A stretch of 64,000 nucleotides of DNA from Spirodela intermedia (taxonomy: Eukaryota > Streptophyta > Magnoliopsida > Alismatales > Araceae), in the NCBI GenBank assembly GCA_902729315.2, contig LR746276.1, positions 3,950,169-4,014,168 on the forward strand, in the 5' to 3' direction. The position numbers and the translations under genes were made by a program. The number at the start of each line of letters is the position of its first letter. The first letter of the stretch is position 1. Positions 1 to 13,024 of the stretch are shown piece after piece. The notes under the pieces are model-generated. The model did not search any database. It was not told the DNA's origin and worked only from the letters and a program-made list of their open reading frames with translations.

Positions 1-967
1 AAATTACCGTATTCACGACTACCATCAAGATTTTAAAGATAACTGATAATATATATTTTACTAGATAATAATTCATTATTTTCTTTATATCCCTAATGAT
101 AATACGTGTGAGAACTTAAGTTTCTAGTCTCGTGGCGCTTTACAAGCCACTAGATCAGATGTGCTTAGTCACGTGGCACGTCGATTGACACAAGATCAAC
201 CCATCACAAATTGCTACCAACCGAGAACTTAAGTCTCTAGTATCGTGGCACCTCCTTAGTAGTCAAATCATCATTTAAGATCACGTGTGTGTTGAGTGGC
301 GTCGGATCAACAAACTATTGATGAATTGTTTTACGTATTGGTATCGTGTCATTTCTCCTACTACACGATCCGGCTTAGATGACATGGCTCGCTGAATATT
401 GTTGCATCACACCACACTCTAAATGACTACCCTAAGACACACGAAAATGTTTAGTCCTACATTGGAAATATTTCAACACATGAGCCAAATATAGATCAAA
501 GCTACCATCTCTCATCATAGATCCCTTCTCCCAAAAAAAAATAATAGCTAGGGAGAAGGCATAAAGGTGGTCTGGCCTTGTGCACGCATGTGTGTACAAC
601 GCTCCTTGTTCCATAACTGTTTGCTAGCTTACATACATATTGTTATATAATAATAATAATAAAAAGCTTAAGAGCTTGTGCAACTGATGGAAAACAACAA
701 TGATGAGCCTAGAGAAAGTTGAAGAGAACACTTGAACGCTGATTTTTTTAGAGTAAGCTTCATAAAAAAATGTTTCCACACCACAAGTACTTTTACCTAT
801 TTATAAAAATTATATCTTCTTTGGTAGGTGAAAAAACTAATTTTCAATCTATTTTACATTTCAAGAAACATACACATGGCTCTATTTAGGTGTCAATCCT
901 GATGAATTTAAGTGACCAACACTAGAGTTTAATGACTATAGAAGGTTTTATATCTCAAGAAGGGCAT
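1..967. other. AT-rich intergenic DNA with a short direct repeat
   Basis: No gene is recognisable. A segment of about 29 bases at 110-138 recurs at 223-251 with only a few mismatches, both around the core GAGAACTTAAG; the copies lie 113 bases apart. The rest is AT-rich, with no frame resembling a known protein. Its only boundary mark is the 5-base GGCAT at 963-967, just before the solo LTR. Confidence 0.5.
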
Positions 968-2634
968 TGATAAGTCTTCATCATCATGAGTTAATAATTA
1001 ATAAATAATATAATTTTAGTCTTAACTCATGATAAGTAGACTTATATTTATGTTAAATTGTGAAAAGTAATTTTCGATTGATTAATGTGAATTTTTGGCT
1101 AATTATGTGATTTTGTATGAATTTATATAATTTTATAGTTTTATTTGTGAGATAAATGAAGAAAAATAAATTAAAATAAAAATATAACAAAAGGGGGGGA
1201 CCCGCCGACTAGCCCGGCTTGCAAATAGGTCAGAAGCATAGTCGGGGGGAGCCGTGAGTAGGGGCTCAAGCGGCGAGGACCGATGGTGTCACATGTGTGC
1301 CACTTTCCCTTCCATGTCACCGATGACTAGTTGACTGTGGGACAAGGAGTGGTCATACACATGTGAGAAAGAGACTCATTACTTGCAAATGTGATAGTAT
1401 TATATATTCACCCAAAACTTTGGTATACAAGTAATATGAGACTAAACCTGCATCACACCTTCTCTCGAGAGGCTTTGAAGATTTTAATACCTAAACTATC
1501 CCTTCATTATAATAGAGATATATCATAATGACATCACTTGATAAAGGTATTATAATACTTATTTCAACCTCTCTCATGTAGGTGGGCAACTGACGTGAGT
1601 TTGAATCTTCTTAGAGTCAAAACTTATACTTTATCTGATTATTACGACTTTCCTACAGATCGCTGGTGAAGGATTAAGCCGTTAGAATTGTCGGATCATC
1701 GACGAAAATCTCGTCAATGTAATTTGCGAAGCATTGTTACTAAAATTGCTGAACGATTTGTGATAAAAGGATCGCGAATCCATCAGGTAAATCATCTCCA
1801 ATTGATCGACGAACAAGCTGTCATCAAGAAGAGGACGATCCATTAAAAGATGAGTCGTCACTCCTCAGAACATACCGGATGCGATGAAGAGCCTTCTCTT
1901 ACTGCACAAACCTAAGGATGAAGCTCCCTAACACGTACCCCACCTTCAATTGGAGATGATTCAATGACTCATTTCATTGATCTCTAGACTTTGCAAAGAG
2001 ATCTAGAGGTTGCCTACGTCGTCTTTGTCTAAGGAAAACCTTCGAGGACATGGACACTATATGATGATCTTCTCAAACACTCAAGATTTTAGTACATCGC
2101 CGACATATTACCGCCGTGATGTCGGAATTCTGTTTTCTTACTTTTAATTTAATTTTCACTTTATTTAGTGATAAGTTGTGTGATTTAAATTTACTAAACT
2201 ATATTTCATTTAATTATGATTCTTCTGATTTTTAAATATCTTAATTTGATCAATTAAATCGTCTATAATCACTTATGTAAGAATTGTCAGACAGAACTCT
2301 ATTTCTATTCGATTCGCGTTCATCGGGTGCTGATTTAATCTTGATGTCTGCACTTTTATTTTTCTTTTTTGTGAATTTAAAATATATTTTATTCTCATTT
2401 CTTAATATAAAATTCATAAAAAGTCATATTTTTTGAGAAAAATTCTAGAAAAATATCTTATATTATATTACATTGCTATGACTAACTTAGAAAATTACCA
2501 CTATTTTTAAAATTTTATTGAATTATATTGATATATTTATTTAGAAATACTTCTTAATATCTGAAAATTAGTATTTTCTAGTTTAATAAATTTTAAATTT
2601 ACGTGATTTACTATACAATGACTAAGTCATGTTA
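968..2634 (+). mobile_element. Solo LTR of an Athila-like retrotransposon
   Basis: This 1.67-kb block starts TGATAAGTCTTCAT and ends near GACTAAGTCATGTTA. It aligns along its length with the two LTRs at 52529-54166 and 61235-62858. No primer site, polypurine tract or internal sequence adjoins it, so it is a solo LTR left by recombination between two LTRs. The flanking 5-mers GGCAT (963-967) and GACAT (2635-2639) look like a target-site duplication with one transition. It is clearly more diverged than the LTRs at the right end, with many C-to-T and G-to-A changes in its GC-rich middle (about 1195-1340), as expected for an older methylated copy. Confidence 0.85.
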
Positions 2635-2639
2635 GACAT

Positions 2640-5090
2640 CTATCTCAAAAGACCACTTTTCCAATCGATAAAAAATGATTAAATTTTTAATATTTCAACT
2701 TTCATTTCACCAAACATCTTAAAGTGTACCATCTATGATTGTTGTCAATGCCTAAGTTCTCAATAATTGATATTGGGACACCCTTTGTCCAATGAGTGTA
2801 GATATCAACCCTTTGAGTCTTTGGTATAATCACTATCTATCCAATGAGCATAACCCTTATGAACTCAACATTCTAAATCATTTTCAAATGTTAACCCCTT
2901 GCCTTTTGGTGACAATTCATATGCATCTATCTTAATTTTTAGTGGCATTGACCTCTATATTTACAATAATAATGAGAATGCTGATGATACAAGTTTAAAG
3001 TATTTGATTTGTTACAATGATAATATATTTATTTTCAAAACTATACCTTTATCTAATTTTCAAAATTTTACTATATCCTAAAATGGAGTTTTTTTATTCT
3101 TGACTTAAATTATATTTTCTATATGGTATGTTTAAATGTTAAAGATAGATTAACTAATAAGCCACTTTCAATGTGATGATTGCATAAGAACTAGAGAATT
3201 TCTAAAGTCAACTGCTTAATCTTGACTACATAACTAGTTAAAACTTTATTTATGCCTTAAATTGTGATTATAATACATTATTTTTTATATTATTTCAATA
3301 TTTATTCTGTTTATTTGTTTACCCTTGGTTACTAATTAGTTTCTTGAGGATTTATAAGTTATGCATGCTTTGATTAGCATGAATAATGAATGCTTACATT
3401 TTAAAATTTCAAATTGAGTAATTCATTAAAATCAACAATCTTAGGGAATAGTAAAAGATTCTATGAGCTCTTTGCCTTGTTTTTAAGTGTGAGCCTTTTC
3501 TACATTTTCATTGAGTGCATGAAATTCATATGAATACATATACAAGACTATCAAAAAAATTTAAAAAATATTTTTTGATTAATTTTACCAACAAATCATA
3601 GGAAGGCCATTGGAATGTTTGAATCACATTTCACAAGATGATGGACAAGATGGAATGAAGGATTGAACAAACTCAACTTTGAACCATTTGTTTGTGAGGT
3701 CCTGTTATTTTACTATTATTAAGTAGGACATTTATAGGTGCCAATGAACTGTAGGATAAGTAGATGCCCTATAGGCCTAGCTTAATTAGGCTTAATTCTA
3801 GAGTAGGCCCAAATGAAACATAAAAAAAGTATGGTTTAACCTAGAGGACAATGACTAGCTATTTGTGATGGAGAGAGAAAAGGATTGGGACAAGGGTTAA
3901 TTTATGAATAGCCACAAATGGAAGAAAAAAAGGATGATTTCATAAAACCTTCTAGAACAATGATTTTTTCTCAAATTATTGGGATTTTATTTTAGATTTT
4001 ATGAATATGTTCCCTTGATAAGAATAATTCCTATTCAATTCCATATGGAGAGTTATTTTATTCCTCTCTTAATAAGCTCAATAAGGCTTTCATCTCTTTG
4101 GTATATATGCAACTTAAAGTTTCTCTATTTGATGATCAAGCTTATACATAATATAAGGAAAACACTTTCTCAAATAAAGCTCAATGAAAAATATTATTCA
4201 ATGAAAAAAAGTAATTACATCAAGATTTGTTATTCAAGGGTCTCTTAAGAAACTAAACAATTATCTACCAAAAAGACTTCATCAATTATCATTGCTAATA
4301 CAACCTATCACATGTAATTTTATTTCTTTGTGGGACTAGTTTTTAATTTGGGTATTTGAGTACCATTATATAATGCCAATCCATTGCAAATATTACTTCT
4401 TGTTCTTTAGAGGATGGTAGAAATGGACACAATTTTGAAACTTATCCTTAAAGAGTTTTCATCACCTTGATAGCATGTATCATACTCCTATATGGGCTGA
4501 CATTAGAAACTTAATAAGACAGAATGGATTAAGTTATGTTCTTCTTCAAGGGTTAATAAGATGAAATGCAAGCATAGCCACATACTACTGGATTTTTTTG
4601 GGCAATGTGACATTGTCTATTCTAGTCTCTCCAGGCATCAAAGCACTAGGCTGCTTATTACACCACCAAAGTCTAGGTCCTCAGCCATCTGTTACAAGAA
4701 CTGGGCTTATAATGACGACTCAAGACAGTGTTTCAACGCCTCAAACACAAAGAAGAAACGTTGAAGATTTAGCATACACAATCATTACTCTCGTAAAATC
4801 AATGTGAAGTAGCTCTCTTGTTCGGGGTGAGCAGATTAGGAAATTATGAGTATCTTCTAATTATTTTAATATTAGAATCATTGCCACGTGTCAGAAAACA
4901 TGAGGATGATACCATGAGATTTTGTGAACCGACCTATATATGGTCAAAATTCAACGAACAGATGTGTGGCTCTAAGTGAAGCAGCTGGCATGCCGCTGAG
5001 TATCCGTGTTCAATTCGACATCAAACATGTGCTTGTTATGGACATCTGTTGAATCTGGTCAGGTGGAATCTGATCTAACACCTGTCTCGT
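2640..5090. other. AT-rich intergenic region, no gene recognised
   Basis: Mostly very AT-rich DNA with short chance frames. Around 4561-4810 composition rises and two overlapping frames of 67-69 residues occur, but neither matches a family I recognise and neither has clear splice context. It may hold remnants of old transposons. The last part leads into the promoter of the NPF transporter gene. Confidence 0.4.
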
Positions 5091-5097
5091 GCATTTC

Positions 5098-5153
5098 ACG
5101 CCACGCATTTCGCGCATTTCGACGCCACGCATTTCGCGCATTTCGACGCCACG
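5098..5153. repeat. 24-bp tandem repeat, 2.3 copies
   Basis: A 24-base unit starting ACGCCACGCATTTCGC occurs at 5098-5121 and 5122-5145, followed by a partial copy ending in the G-box-like CCACGTGG. It lies about 200 bases upstream of the probable TATA box of the NPF transporter gene. Confidence 0.85.
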
Positions 5154-5352
5154 TGGAGATTTTAGTCGACAAGATGGAGAAATTAATTGATCTGATTGAC
5201 CTAATTTCGGGCACCACACATATCCGCCGCCCCCGGTAGGAAGCATCTCGCGCCTGCCTTCCAATTGGTTTGGCCGACAACGTGGGGCAATGTCTGAGGG
5301 AACCTTCTCTTCCCACTCTCTCTCTCTCTCTCTCCGCCCTCTCCCTCTTCCC

Positions 5353-5360
5353 TTATAAGT
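5353..5360 (+). promoter_or_regulatory. Probable TATA box of the NPF transporter gene
   Basis: TTATAAGT lies 155-160 bases upstream of the chosen ATG at 5512. It follows a CT-rich tract (5317-5334), and another CT tract sits at about 5436-5450 in the presumed leader. CT-rich leaders are common in plant promoters. No transcription start can be fixed from sequence. Confidence 0.5.
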
Positions 5361-5511
5361 GACTCGTCTCAAAGATTTCTAGCAAGCTCTTTCACACATC
5401 CTCTTCTTTTTAACATACTATCGCCTCACTAGACTCTCTCTCTCTCTCTCGTCTTCAGAGTCCAAAATAAATTATGGTAGGTGATGACGAGGAGAGAACT
5501 GGGCCTCTTGC

Positions 5512-7640
5512 ATGGCCGTTTTGGCCGTGGGTTCAAAGAATAACGTCGTGCTTCCTGCGCAGGTTATGGCCGGTACCCCTGCCGACGCAGGAGATGATGG
5601 CTCCGCCCTGGTTGTCAACTTCAAGGGGAACCCAGCAGACAAGTCTAAGACCGGCGGATGGTTCTCCGCAGGCCTAATCTTAGGTTCTGCTGCCAACCCT
5701 TCTCTCTCTCTCTCTCTTGCTCTCACTCTCTCTCGATTTCTGATTCCGGGACACGCACTGTTCATCTTGTAGTTACGGAACTGGCAGAGAGGGTCTGCGT
5801 CATTGGCATCTCCGTCAACTTGGTGACCTACATAGTTGGAGATCTACACCTCTCCACCTCGGCAGCAGCCAACATTGTGACCAACTTCTTGGGCACACTC
5901 TACCTGCTGGCTCTCCTTGGCGGCTTTCTCGCTGATGCCAGACTCGGCCGCTATCTCACCGTCGTCATCTTCGCAATCGTCGCCACAATAGTAAGCACAT
6001 TATACGCTTGAGCCTGATCTCTCTCTGAGGTGGAGCTGATCGTGTCTCTCTCGTGGGGGATGGCAGGGCGTCAGCCTGTTGACGGTGGCAACGATGCTAC
6101 CGAGCATGAGGCCGCCGCCGTGCAGTGGTTTCCGCCAGAATCACCAAGACTGCGAAGAGGCCAGCACCGGGCAGCTGGTTCTGCTCTATGTGGCGCTCTA
6201 CACCACCGCGCTCGGTGCCGGCGGCATCAAGGCCAATGTTTCGGGCTTCGGCACGGACCAATTCGACTGCGACGACCCGGAGGAGGAGAAGGCAATGGTC
6301 TTCTTCTTCAACCGATTCTATTTCTGCATCAGCCTGGGCTCCCTTTTTGCGGCCACAGTGCTGGTTTACCTGCAGGACGACGTCAGTAGAGACGTAGGGT
6401 ACGGCGTATCGGCAGGAGCCATGGCCGGGGCGGTGGTGTTGCTTCTGGCGGGGACGCCGCTGTACCGGTACAGGTTACCGCGGGGGAGTCCGCTCGCAGT
6501 GTTGTGGAAGGTATTCTACTCGGCGTGGAGGAAGAGAAGGCTGCCTTATCCGGCCGACGCCGGCGAGCTTCATGAATATCACACCTCCAAGGTCTCCAAC
6601 ACCCAGCGCTACAGGTGCGTCGACGCTGCCAGGAATCTGGGGACGTGGGCAATCGGAACTTAGGATGATTGAAAGGTCAACAGCTGGGTGGGGGCCCAGA
6701 CATACTCTTTATTAGGATGATCGCTGCGTTTGTATTGATCTTTTTGTTCACCAGGTGCCTCGACAAAGCAGCACTGGTCGCGTGCACCGCCCCCAGTGGA
6801 GGAACCACCGCCTCCAAAGGAAAACCCAGAGCTTCAACTGAAAACCTCTGCAGCGTCACGGAGGTAGAGGAGACGAAGATGGTGCTGAAGCTCATCCCCA
6901 TCTGGTCAACCTGCATCCTCTTCTGGACCGTCTACTCCCAGATGACCACCTTCTCGGTCGAGCAGGCCACCTATATGGACCGCCACATTGGATCCTTCGT
7001 CTTCCCCGCCGGGTCCCTCTCCTTCTTCCTCTTCGCCACCATCCTCCTCTTCACCTCACTCAACGAGCGCCTTTTCGTCCCCCTCGGCCGGCGCCTCACC
7101 GGCAACCCCCAGGGCCTCACCAGCCTCCAGAGGGTCGGAGTGGGTCTCGTCTTCTCTATACTCGCCATGGCCGCCGCTGCCGTGGTGGAGCGCCAGAGGC
7201 GGGAGTCCGCCATCCGCCGCCACCACAACATCAGCGCCCTCTGGCTCGTCCCCCAGTTCTTCCTGGTGGGTGCTGGCGAAGCCTTCGCCTACGTGGGTCA
7301 GCTGGAGTTCTTCATCAGGGAGGCCCCCGAGAGGATGAAGTCCATGAGCACCGCCCTCTTCCTCGCCACACTCTCTATGGGCTTCTTCGTCAGCAGCTTG
7401 CTGGTCTCTCTCGTGGGTAAGGCCACAGGGGAGAGGTGGATCAGGAACAACCTAAATATGGCCAGACTCGACTACTTCTACTGGATGCTGGCGGTGCTTG
7501 GCCTGATAAACATCGTCATCTTCCTGGCCTTCGCAAGACGACATCAGTACAAGGTCCAGCAGCCGGAGTTGAGCTGCAATGGGGAGAGGGAGCTCAAGGA
7601 CTGTAAACGCGACGCAGAGGGGAAGATGGACATCGTCTAG
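5512..7640 (+). CDS. NRT1/PTR family (NPF6-type) nitrate/chloride transporter
   Basis: Proton-coupled anion transporter of the plasma membrane, major facilitator fold. Exons deduced: 5512-5683, 5773-5990, 6067-6614, 6755-7640, joining in frame to 607 residues, close to the size of Arabidopsis NRT1.1 (590). Family landmarks: PADKSKTGGW before TM1, the proton-coupling ExxER motif as ELAER (residues 60-64), GGIKANVSGFGTDQFD, FFFNRFYFCIS, and the second half from CILFWTVYSQ to GERWIRNNLN. Closest in my memory are NPF6.3/NPF6.4. The residue matching NRT1.1 His356 is Tyr373 here, and that matching Thr101 is Ala88. Start: 5512 is the first ATG in this frame; another in-frame ATG is at 5566, so the first 18 residues are uncertain. 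The first donor (GTTCTG) is weak. Confidence 0.9.
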
Positions 7641-10600
7641 GGAAAGTTTATTATTTGCCTCTCGAGTAGCACGGCTACACTTATGCTAGAATGTCACCCT
7701 CTGACATTTTGGAATTGGTCCCAGAAAATTTGCAATGGAAAATTTACACAAAAAAGTGTACAAAAGTTGCAAAAACTTTTTTCATAGCCAATGAAGTATA
7801 AAGAATTTTACAACACATACTTGGGATTCCAAGGTTAAAAGGACAAAGTAGAAGATCTTATAAAGCTTATCTGACCCCAAATTCAGTAGCTATGAGCTAA
7901 TTCTACTAAATTAACCTAGTTCTTCATTACAACACATACTTTGCTTCTGTGTTCCAGGTGTAAATATTTATTTTTAGGTTTCATTTTACTTTAAAAAAGC
8001 TTACACCTGATCAAATCTTGAGAGTGGAAAAGGTTGGATTAGTACTATGATGAAGCTAACATCAAACTTGGGGGTGAGGTCTTGATTAGTTCATTGAAAA
8101 ACCCCATATTTTACATATTGGGAGAAGCCTAGTTGAAATGCCAAAGGTGAAACTTGAGGGTGAGTTACATCTAACACTTACTGAAACTCAAGAAACGTTT
8201 TCTGTACCAATTTTGTACATAGATAAACCCATCATGCTTGTCCCTCTACATGGATAAACCTGTAACTTTTGTAAACAAGTTTTTGACATGCTACATGTTG
8301 CTCTCAAAACAATTGGAGGTGAGGTACATCTAACACTTGCCAACTCACAAGAAAAGTTTTCTGCATAGTTTTGACATGCTACATGAACTTCTCAAAACAT
8401 GATATGCATTAATACAAGATAACCCACATTTTCAAAGGTTATATTTCTTATTCTTATTCATCTTATTCTCCATTCCTATTTTTCTATTCAGTTTAATTGA
8501 TATACATATCCATTATTTAAAGTGGTTTGTTCTTAAACCCCAACAATTTCTTATTTCACCATGTTACTACATTGTAATGCATTTAACATGGTTCACAAGA
8601 AGAAAAGAGAAGTCTATTTTTAAATGGCTAAATCTGAAAAGCATACGATTTTAATAATATTATCCAAGCTTGAAATTCTCTATTTGAAAATGCTTATTGA
8701 TGAGAAAAGTATTTTTCTAAATTTCTGAAAACATGAAATCATTAAATATTTTGCCATGCATGTCAAATCCTTTTTCAATTAAGTTGTCGACATAAAATTT
8801 GCAATTGACATGAGGAATTGAGTGCTTGTCCTCACCATCAAGATCCAATATAGTCCATGTTTTAATTATTTATATTAAAACATCAACTAAATCAAAATGA
8901 CAAAATGTTACTGTAAATGAAAACCTTTTTAAATTGATCATCATGTCATGACATTAATCTTGATAAAGTTATTTCTCATTTCTTACCATTTTAGTACAAC
9001 TTGAAAGTTTTTGACAACAATCAATTTCTTCTTCATCATATTATTATAGTTAATCTACTCATTTTCTTTCTGATTTCTTATTGGACCACTTGCGTTTTGG
9101 AAATTTAACAGTCTATGGTCAATTTATTACTAGAATTATTTTTAACATTGAAACATTTAGATAAATTGTTGAGAGTTCTCACGTTTTATGTCTATCCATC
9201 TCTCAGGCACACATCCCAAGTAACCAATGCTCCATCTTCTTCCAAATCTAGATCTAGAAACCTCAATACCTATGATAGGTAGGAGATAAATGAAATTAAG
9301 TATAAACTCAAGCTTCCTCATAACAAATGTATTGATGGAAAATAGAGACCTTAGAAAGAAATGTGTTAGAGCCCCATCAAATCTCTCTTATTTGTTCCCT
9401 AATTGACAAAGAGGTGGACAATAAAATTATTCTGGAAATGATTGGAGTGAATTGGAAAGAGGTAAATGGAATGAAAGAAAAAAAGAGGTGGAAATAAAGA
9501 AAAAGAAAAAAATTATTATTTTGAATGTTTTATGTATTGTTTCCTTCCTCCATTTAGATCATTGTTAGATATATTATTTTCCAAATTATGATTGAATTAT
9601 TTCTTTGTTTGATTCACAGAAAACACAAAATAGATCACACAATATCTCTAACTAGTTTTAATTAATTTTATTATAATTCATTCTGAAATTTGGGTTATTG
9701 TTAAAATATGATTAAGAACCCTAATAAAATTATTTTTGTATTTCAGTTTATATAATTATGATAAAATCAGAAAACATCTTTACTTTTATATAAAAAGAAA
9801 TTACTTTGATATCTTGTTGTTATGATAGTTCGCTCTCTAACTTCATAACATTTACCAAAGAATGTAAAAAATCCAATACTCTTAATTTGGAAAGTGATCT
9901 ACTAAAACTTTTTTAGGAGCAAAAGATCTTATTACTTTAAATATTGGCTTTCAATTTAGTTATTAAGACTACTAGTTATTGTACCACATGAAATTATGTC
10001 ACCATTGTACTTTCTTAAGTTAATTTCTCTTTTTCATTGACCAAAGTGGATATAATAATTGAAACCAGTTTGAGAGTTGTCCTAAAAAAGGAAAAAAAAT
10101 GAATTTTGAGATATAGTTGAGAGTATTAGAAATCTTTATTTGCATTCGTTCTCTAATAGGCTAGCAAGTATATTAAGAGGGGGAGAATTATTTTCGTAGT
10201 GTGCTCTAGCATATTTAATTATTTTAAGATATTTTATGAATTTCAACTTTAGTGGGTTGACACAAAATTATATGGGTGGGCATACTAGATTGACACACTA
10301 GTTTGATTGAGATGACATTGTTTGTCCTAACTAGATCATCAAATTAGGTTATAGAACAACTAGAACATAAGAATTTATAGTTGTTGTATTTTTATTTTTC
10401 TTACATCTGCTTCTCAAGAGTTCCTGCCCTTACTTTGTACTATTCTCACTTAGAGAATTACTATTTCACTTGACATGATTATTAAAATCCCTTTACATGA
10501 AAAAATTCATGACTCACAATAGACAGCAAGAAAACAGTTTGGCTATTTACCAATGTTACAACTACTTGCACAGTGTCTTCACATATGAAAAAAGTTCTTA

Positions 10601-12780
10601 GAACTTATAATTAGCTTTGAATGATGAAATGAAACTTTTATTAATGTTGAAGGCAAGTTGAGCAAGTAAAAAGTTTGAAAACATAGGATCTTGCATGAAA
10701 ACCTACTCACATTTATTTGGAGAATGACTCAAATGAGAATTTTTGTCATAATCATTATTTGAAAGCTCATGAGAGCTGCTTCTTATAGAGTCTAATATCT
10801 CCACTATAGAATTTGAATGGTTAAGATATGATTGGAAAAAAATCCTCTACTATGTTGACACATGAGTTGAATCATAGTAAGCTATTGTTATCTGGTCTAG
10901 GTCACTAGTTTGACCAGTTTTTCATCAGATCAAACATAAGACATATCAATTAATGATCCTAGATGTGTTGTTTATCTTCTAATAGATTAGGATATCTTTT
11001 CTTCATCACATTCGCATACATGTTGGCTAGCATATTAGAGATGCATCTACTATATGTCAACCACATTGTCTTTGTTAGAGATATTCTGCCACATGTTAAA
11101 TATAGTATACTTGTTTGATTCTTTGTTGGTACATGTCAATTGTTCTTTCAAATATCACACAGTGTGTCATTTGAACTAACTCTTTGTCATATGTCATGTG
11201 TTATTGGATCTTTTGTCTTATGTCACTTGTTGAATATTTTGACCAATCTTTTCTTATATGTTGTCACATGTCATGTACACATTCAATTTTTTTTGCCTCA
11301 TGTTACCTATGTTGTTCTTGTAAGATTTTCATAATTTTGTTCCCTAGCCTGAGATTGGTCAACACTTTTCTTTTTCTTCAAGTGGACAAGCACACTACAT
11401 TGACACACTTTGAGTTGACCCACTTTCTTTCTACTCTTGTTAAAGTTCTAAAATGACTTATTTTGATTTAAATTTTACTTGACTTGATGTTTACATGACT
11501 TCTAGTTTTTATTATCTTCATTTGAGGTCCGTTTACTCTTGGTTTTATCACAATGGAGAACACTTGATTTCAATGTAGAAATTAACTTTTGTATGATAAG
11601 AGAATAATTATACCTTGATTTTACATAGAATTAAATAAAAAAAAGGATGATGGTATTTTAGTAAAAATCTAATGTCTATGAAACCATTGAGCTAATTTAA
11701 GGTCTTAATTTTAGATTTCAAATGTTGCCATCGTATTTCTGAAAAGTTTATACTACTTTAAAAAATAATTTATGTATATTAAATGGTTAGTTAGATTAAT
11801 GAGACACATTAACCTTCAAAAGTTGAAAATGTAGCTATTGCAAGTCAAGGCCCAGAAATTGTATTTTTGATGAGTAGACAATTAGCCTAGTTAGGCAAAC
11901 CCCAAAAATGTTAACAATATTTGAAGTAAACATTGATGAGTAGAAGTCATTTTCAATTGTCTATCATTTCCAAATATTAAAAAGGTTAATCCAAAGGCTG
12001 AACAGAAGTATACATTCAAGATACTCTTGCAATAAGTTTATTTGTGGTTTATAGTATGGTAGAGCTTTGATTTTGAACCTTGTGCATGACACACTTGCCC
12101 AATTGAGGTAATAATTATATTATCCAAAGGTATTACTAGTGGCTCAAAAACATGTAGTTCAGATGCAACCTTGTAGAAAGATTAGCTTTATTGTACTCCT
12201 TGTAGTTATGGTATATTTTGAGATTAGAATTGATTTGGTGATAGCCCACTTTTGAGAGAGATTAGTTAAGAAATGAGTACCTAGCCTTTTTTTCTTTATA
12301 AAAACTGCAAAGAGATTACAAAATTGCTACTACTTTTTCACGACTTTGTATCCAAATTTGAAAGAAAATGACTCTATTGACTGAAATTTTGTGAAGAATC
12401 ATCTCTTGGCACCTCAAGACTGCAAACCATTGTCTTCAAAATGTGGGGGAACCCTTTCAATACACAACTAACATCATTGGTGATATAGCTCTAAAAGAAG
12501 AAGACCATGGAAATAGTAGATGAATTTAGTGAAGAAACCCTTGAAAAATTTGTCACTTGGGCTATAGACGTTCTTTTTATTTCAAATGAAGAATCTACAT
12601 GACTCTTGACTAAATTGTCACTTGGGCAAAGTTTTCAAGGGTCTAATGTCAGACGGAAAACGTCACCAGGGTTTTACTAAAAATGAGTTAATATTTTAGC
12701 ACTTCATCAATCCTAAATAGAAATATGAGAGATAAAAGGGTTTTTGACGTAAAAATGCTTTCTTGGGCTTCTAGAATCTT
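7641..12780. other. 5.1-kb AT-rich gene-free region
   Basis: No coding exon, RNA gene or complete transposon is recognisable. The sequence is strongly AT-rich, with a degenerate pair of direct repeats (8157-8213 and 8315-8370). At 11110-11300 the motif ATGTCA(C/T)(A/T)TG recurs in diverged copies, giving chance frames of 64-90 residues. The first 100-150 bases are presumably the NPF 3' UTR; the last few hundred are the promoter side of the TPR-PB1 gene, where AGGGTTTT at about 12788 resembles a plant 5' leader. Confidence 0.45.
8157..8385. repeat. Degenerate direct repeat pair
   Basis: A stretch of about 57 bases with ACATCTAACACTT and (A/G)TTTTCTG(T/C)A occurs at 8157-8213 and again at 8315-8370. 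A shared 17-mer, TTTTGACATGCTACATG, occurs at 8281-8297 and 8369-8385. The copies alternate, so this looks like an old tandem duplication of a unit of 90-160 bases. Confidence 0.6.
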
Positions 12781-13024
12781 CACGCTAGGGTTTTGATAAA
12801 TTGGCGAGCTTTCCAATCTCTACCGGGATGTCCATCCTTTCCCCCAACTCCCACCTGTTGGATACTCTCGGTCCGCGGGAGCTATCCAATCCATCAGCGT
12901 CAGCTGCCACGAAAGCCCCCCCTTCTTCATCTGCTCGCTAGCGGCGGCGGCGGAGGAAGGGGAGAGGAGTAGCCGGACACGGTGAAGCAGCAGAGCCGGA
13001 AATCTTGGGCGAGCAGCGGCGGCA

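Noticed and set aside
5474-5677. 67-codon frame starting at an earlier ATG upstream of the NPF gene
   Set aside because: It is in a different frame from the family motif PADKSKTGGW, which is read from 5512; the peptide resembles nothing. It may act as an upstream frame at most.
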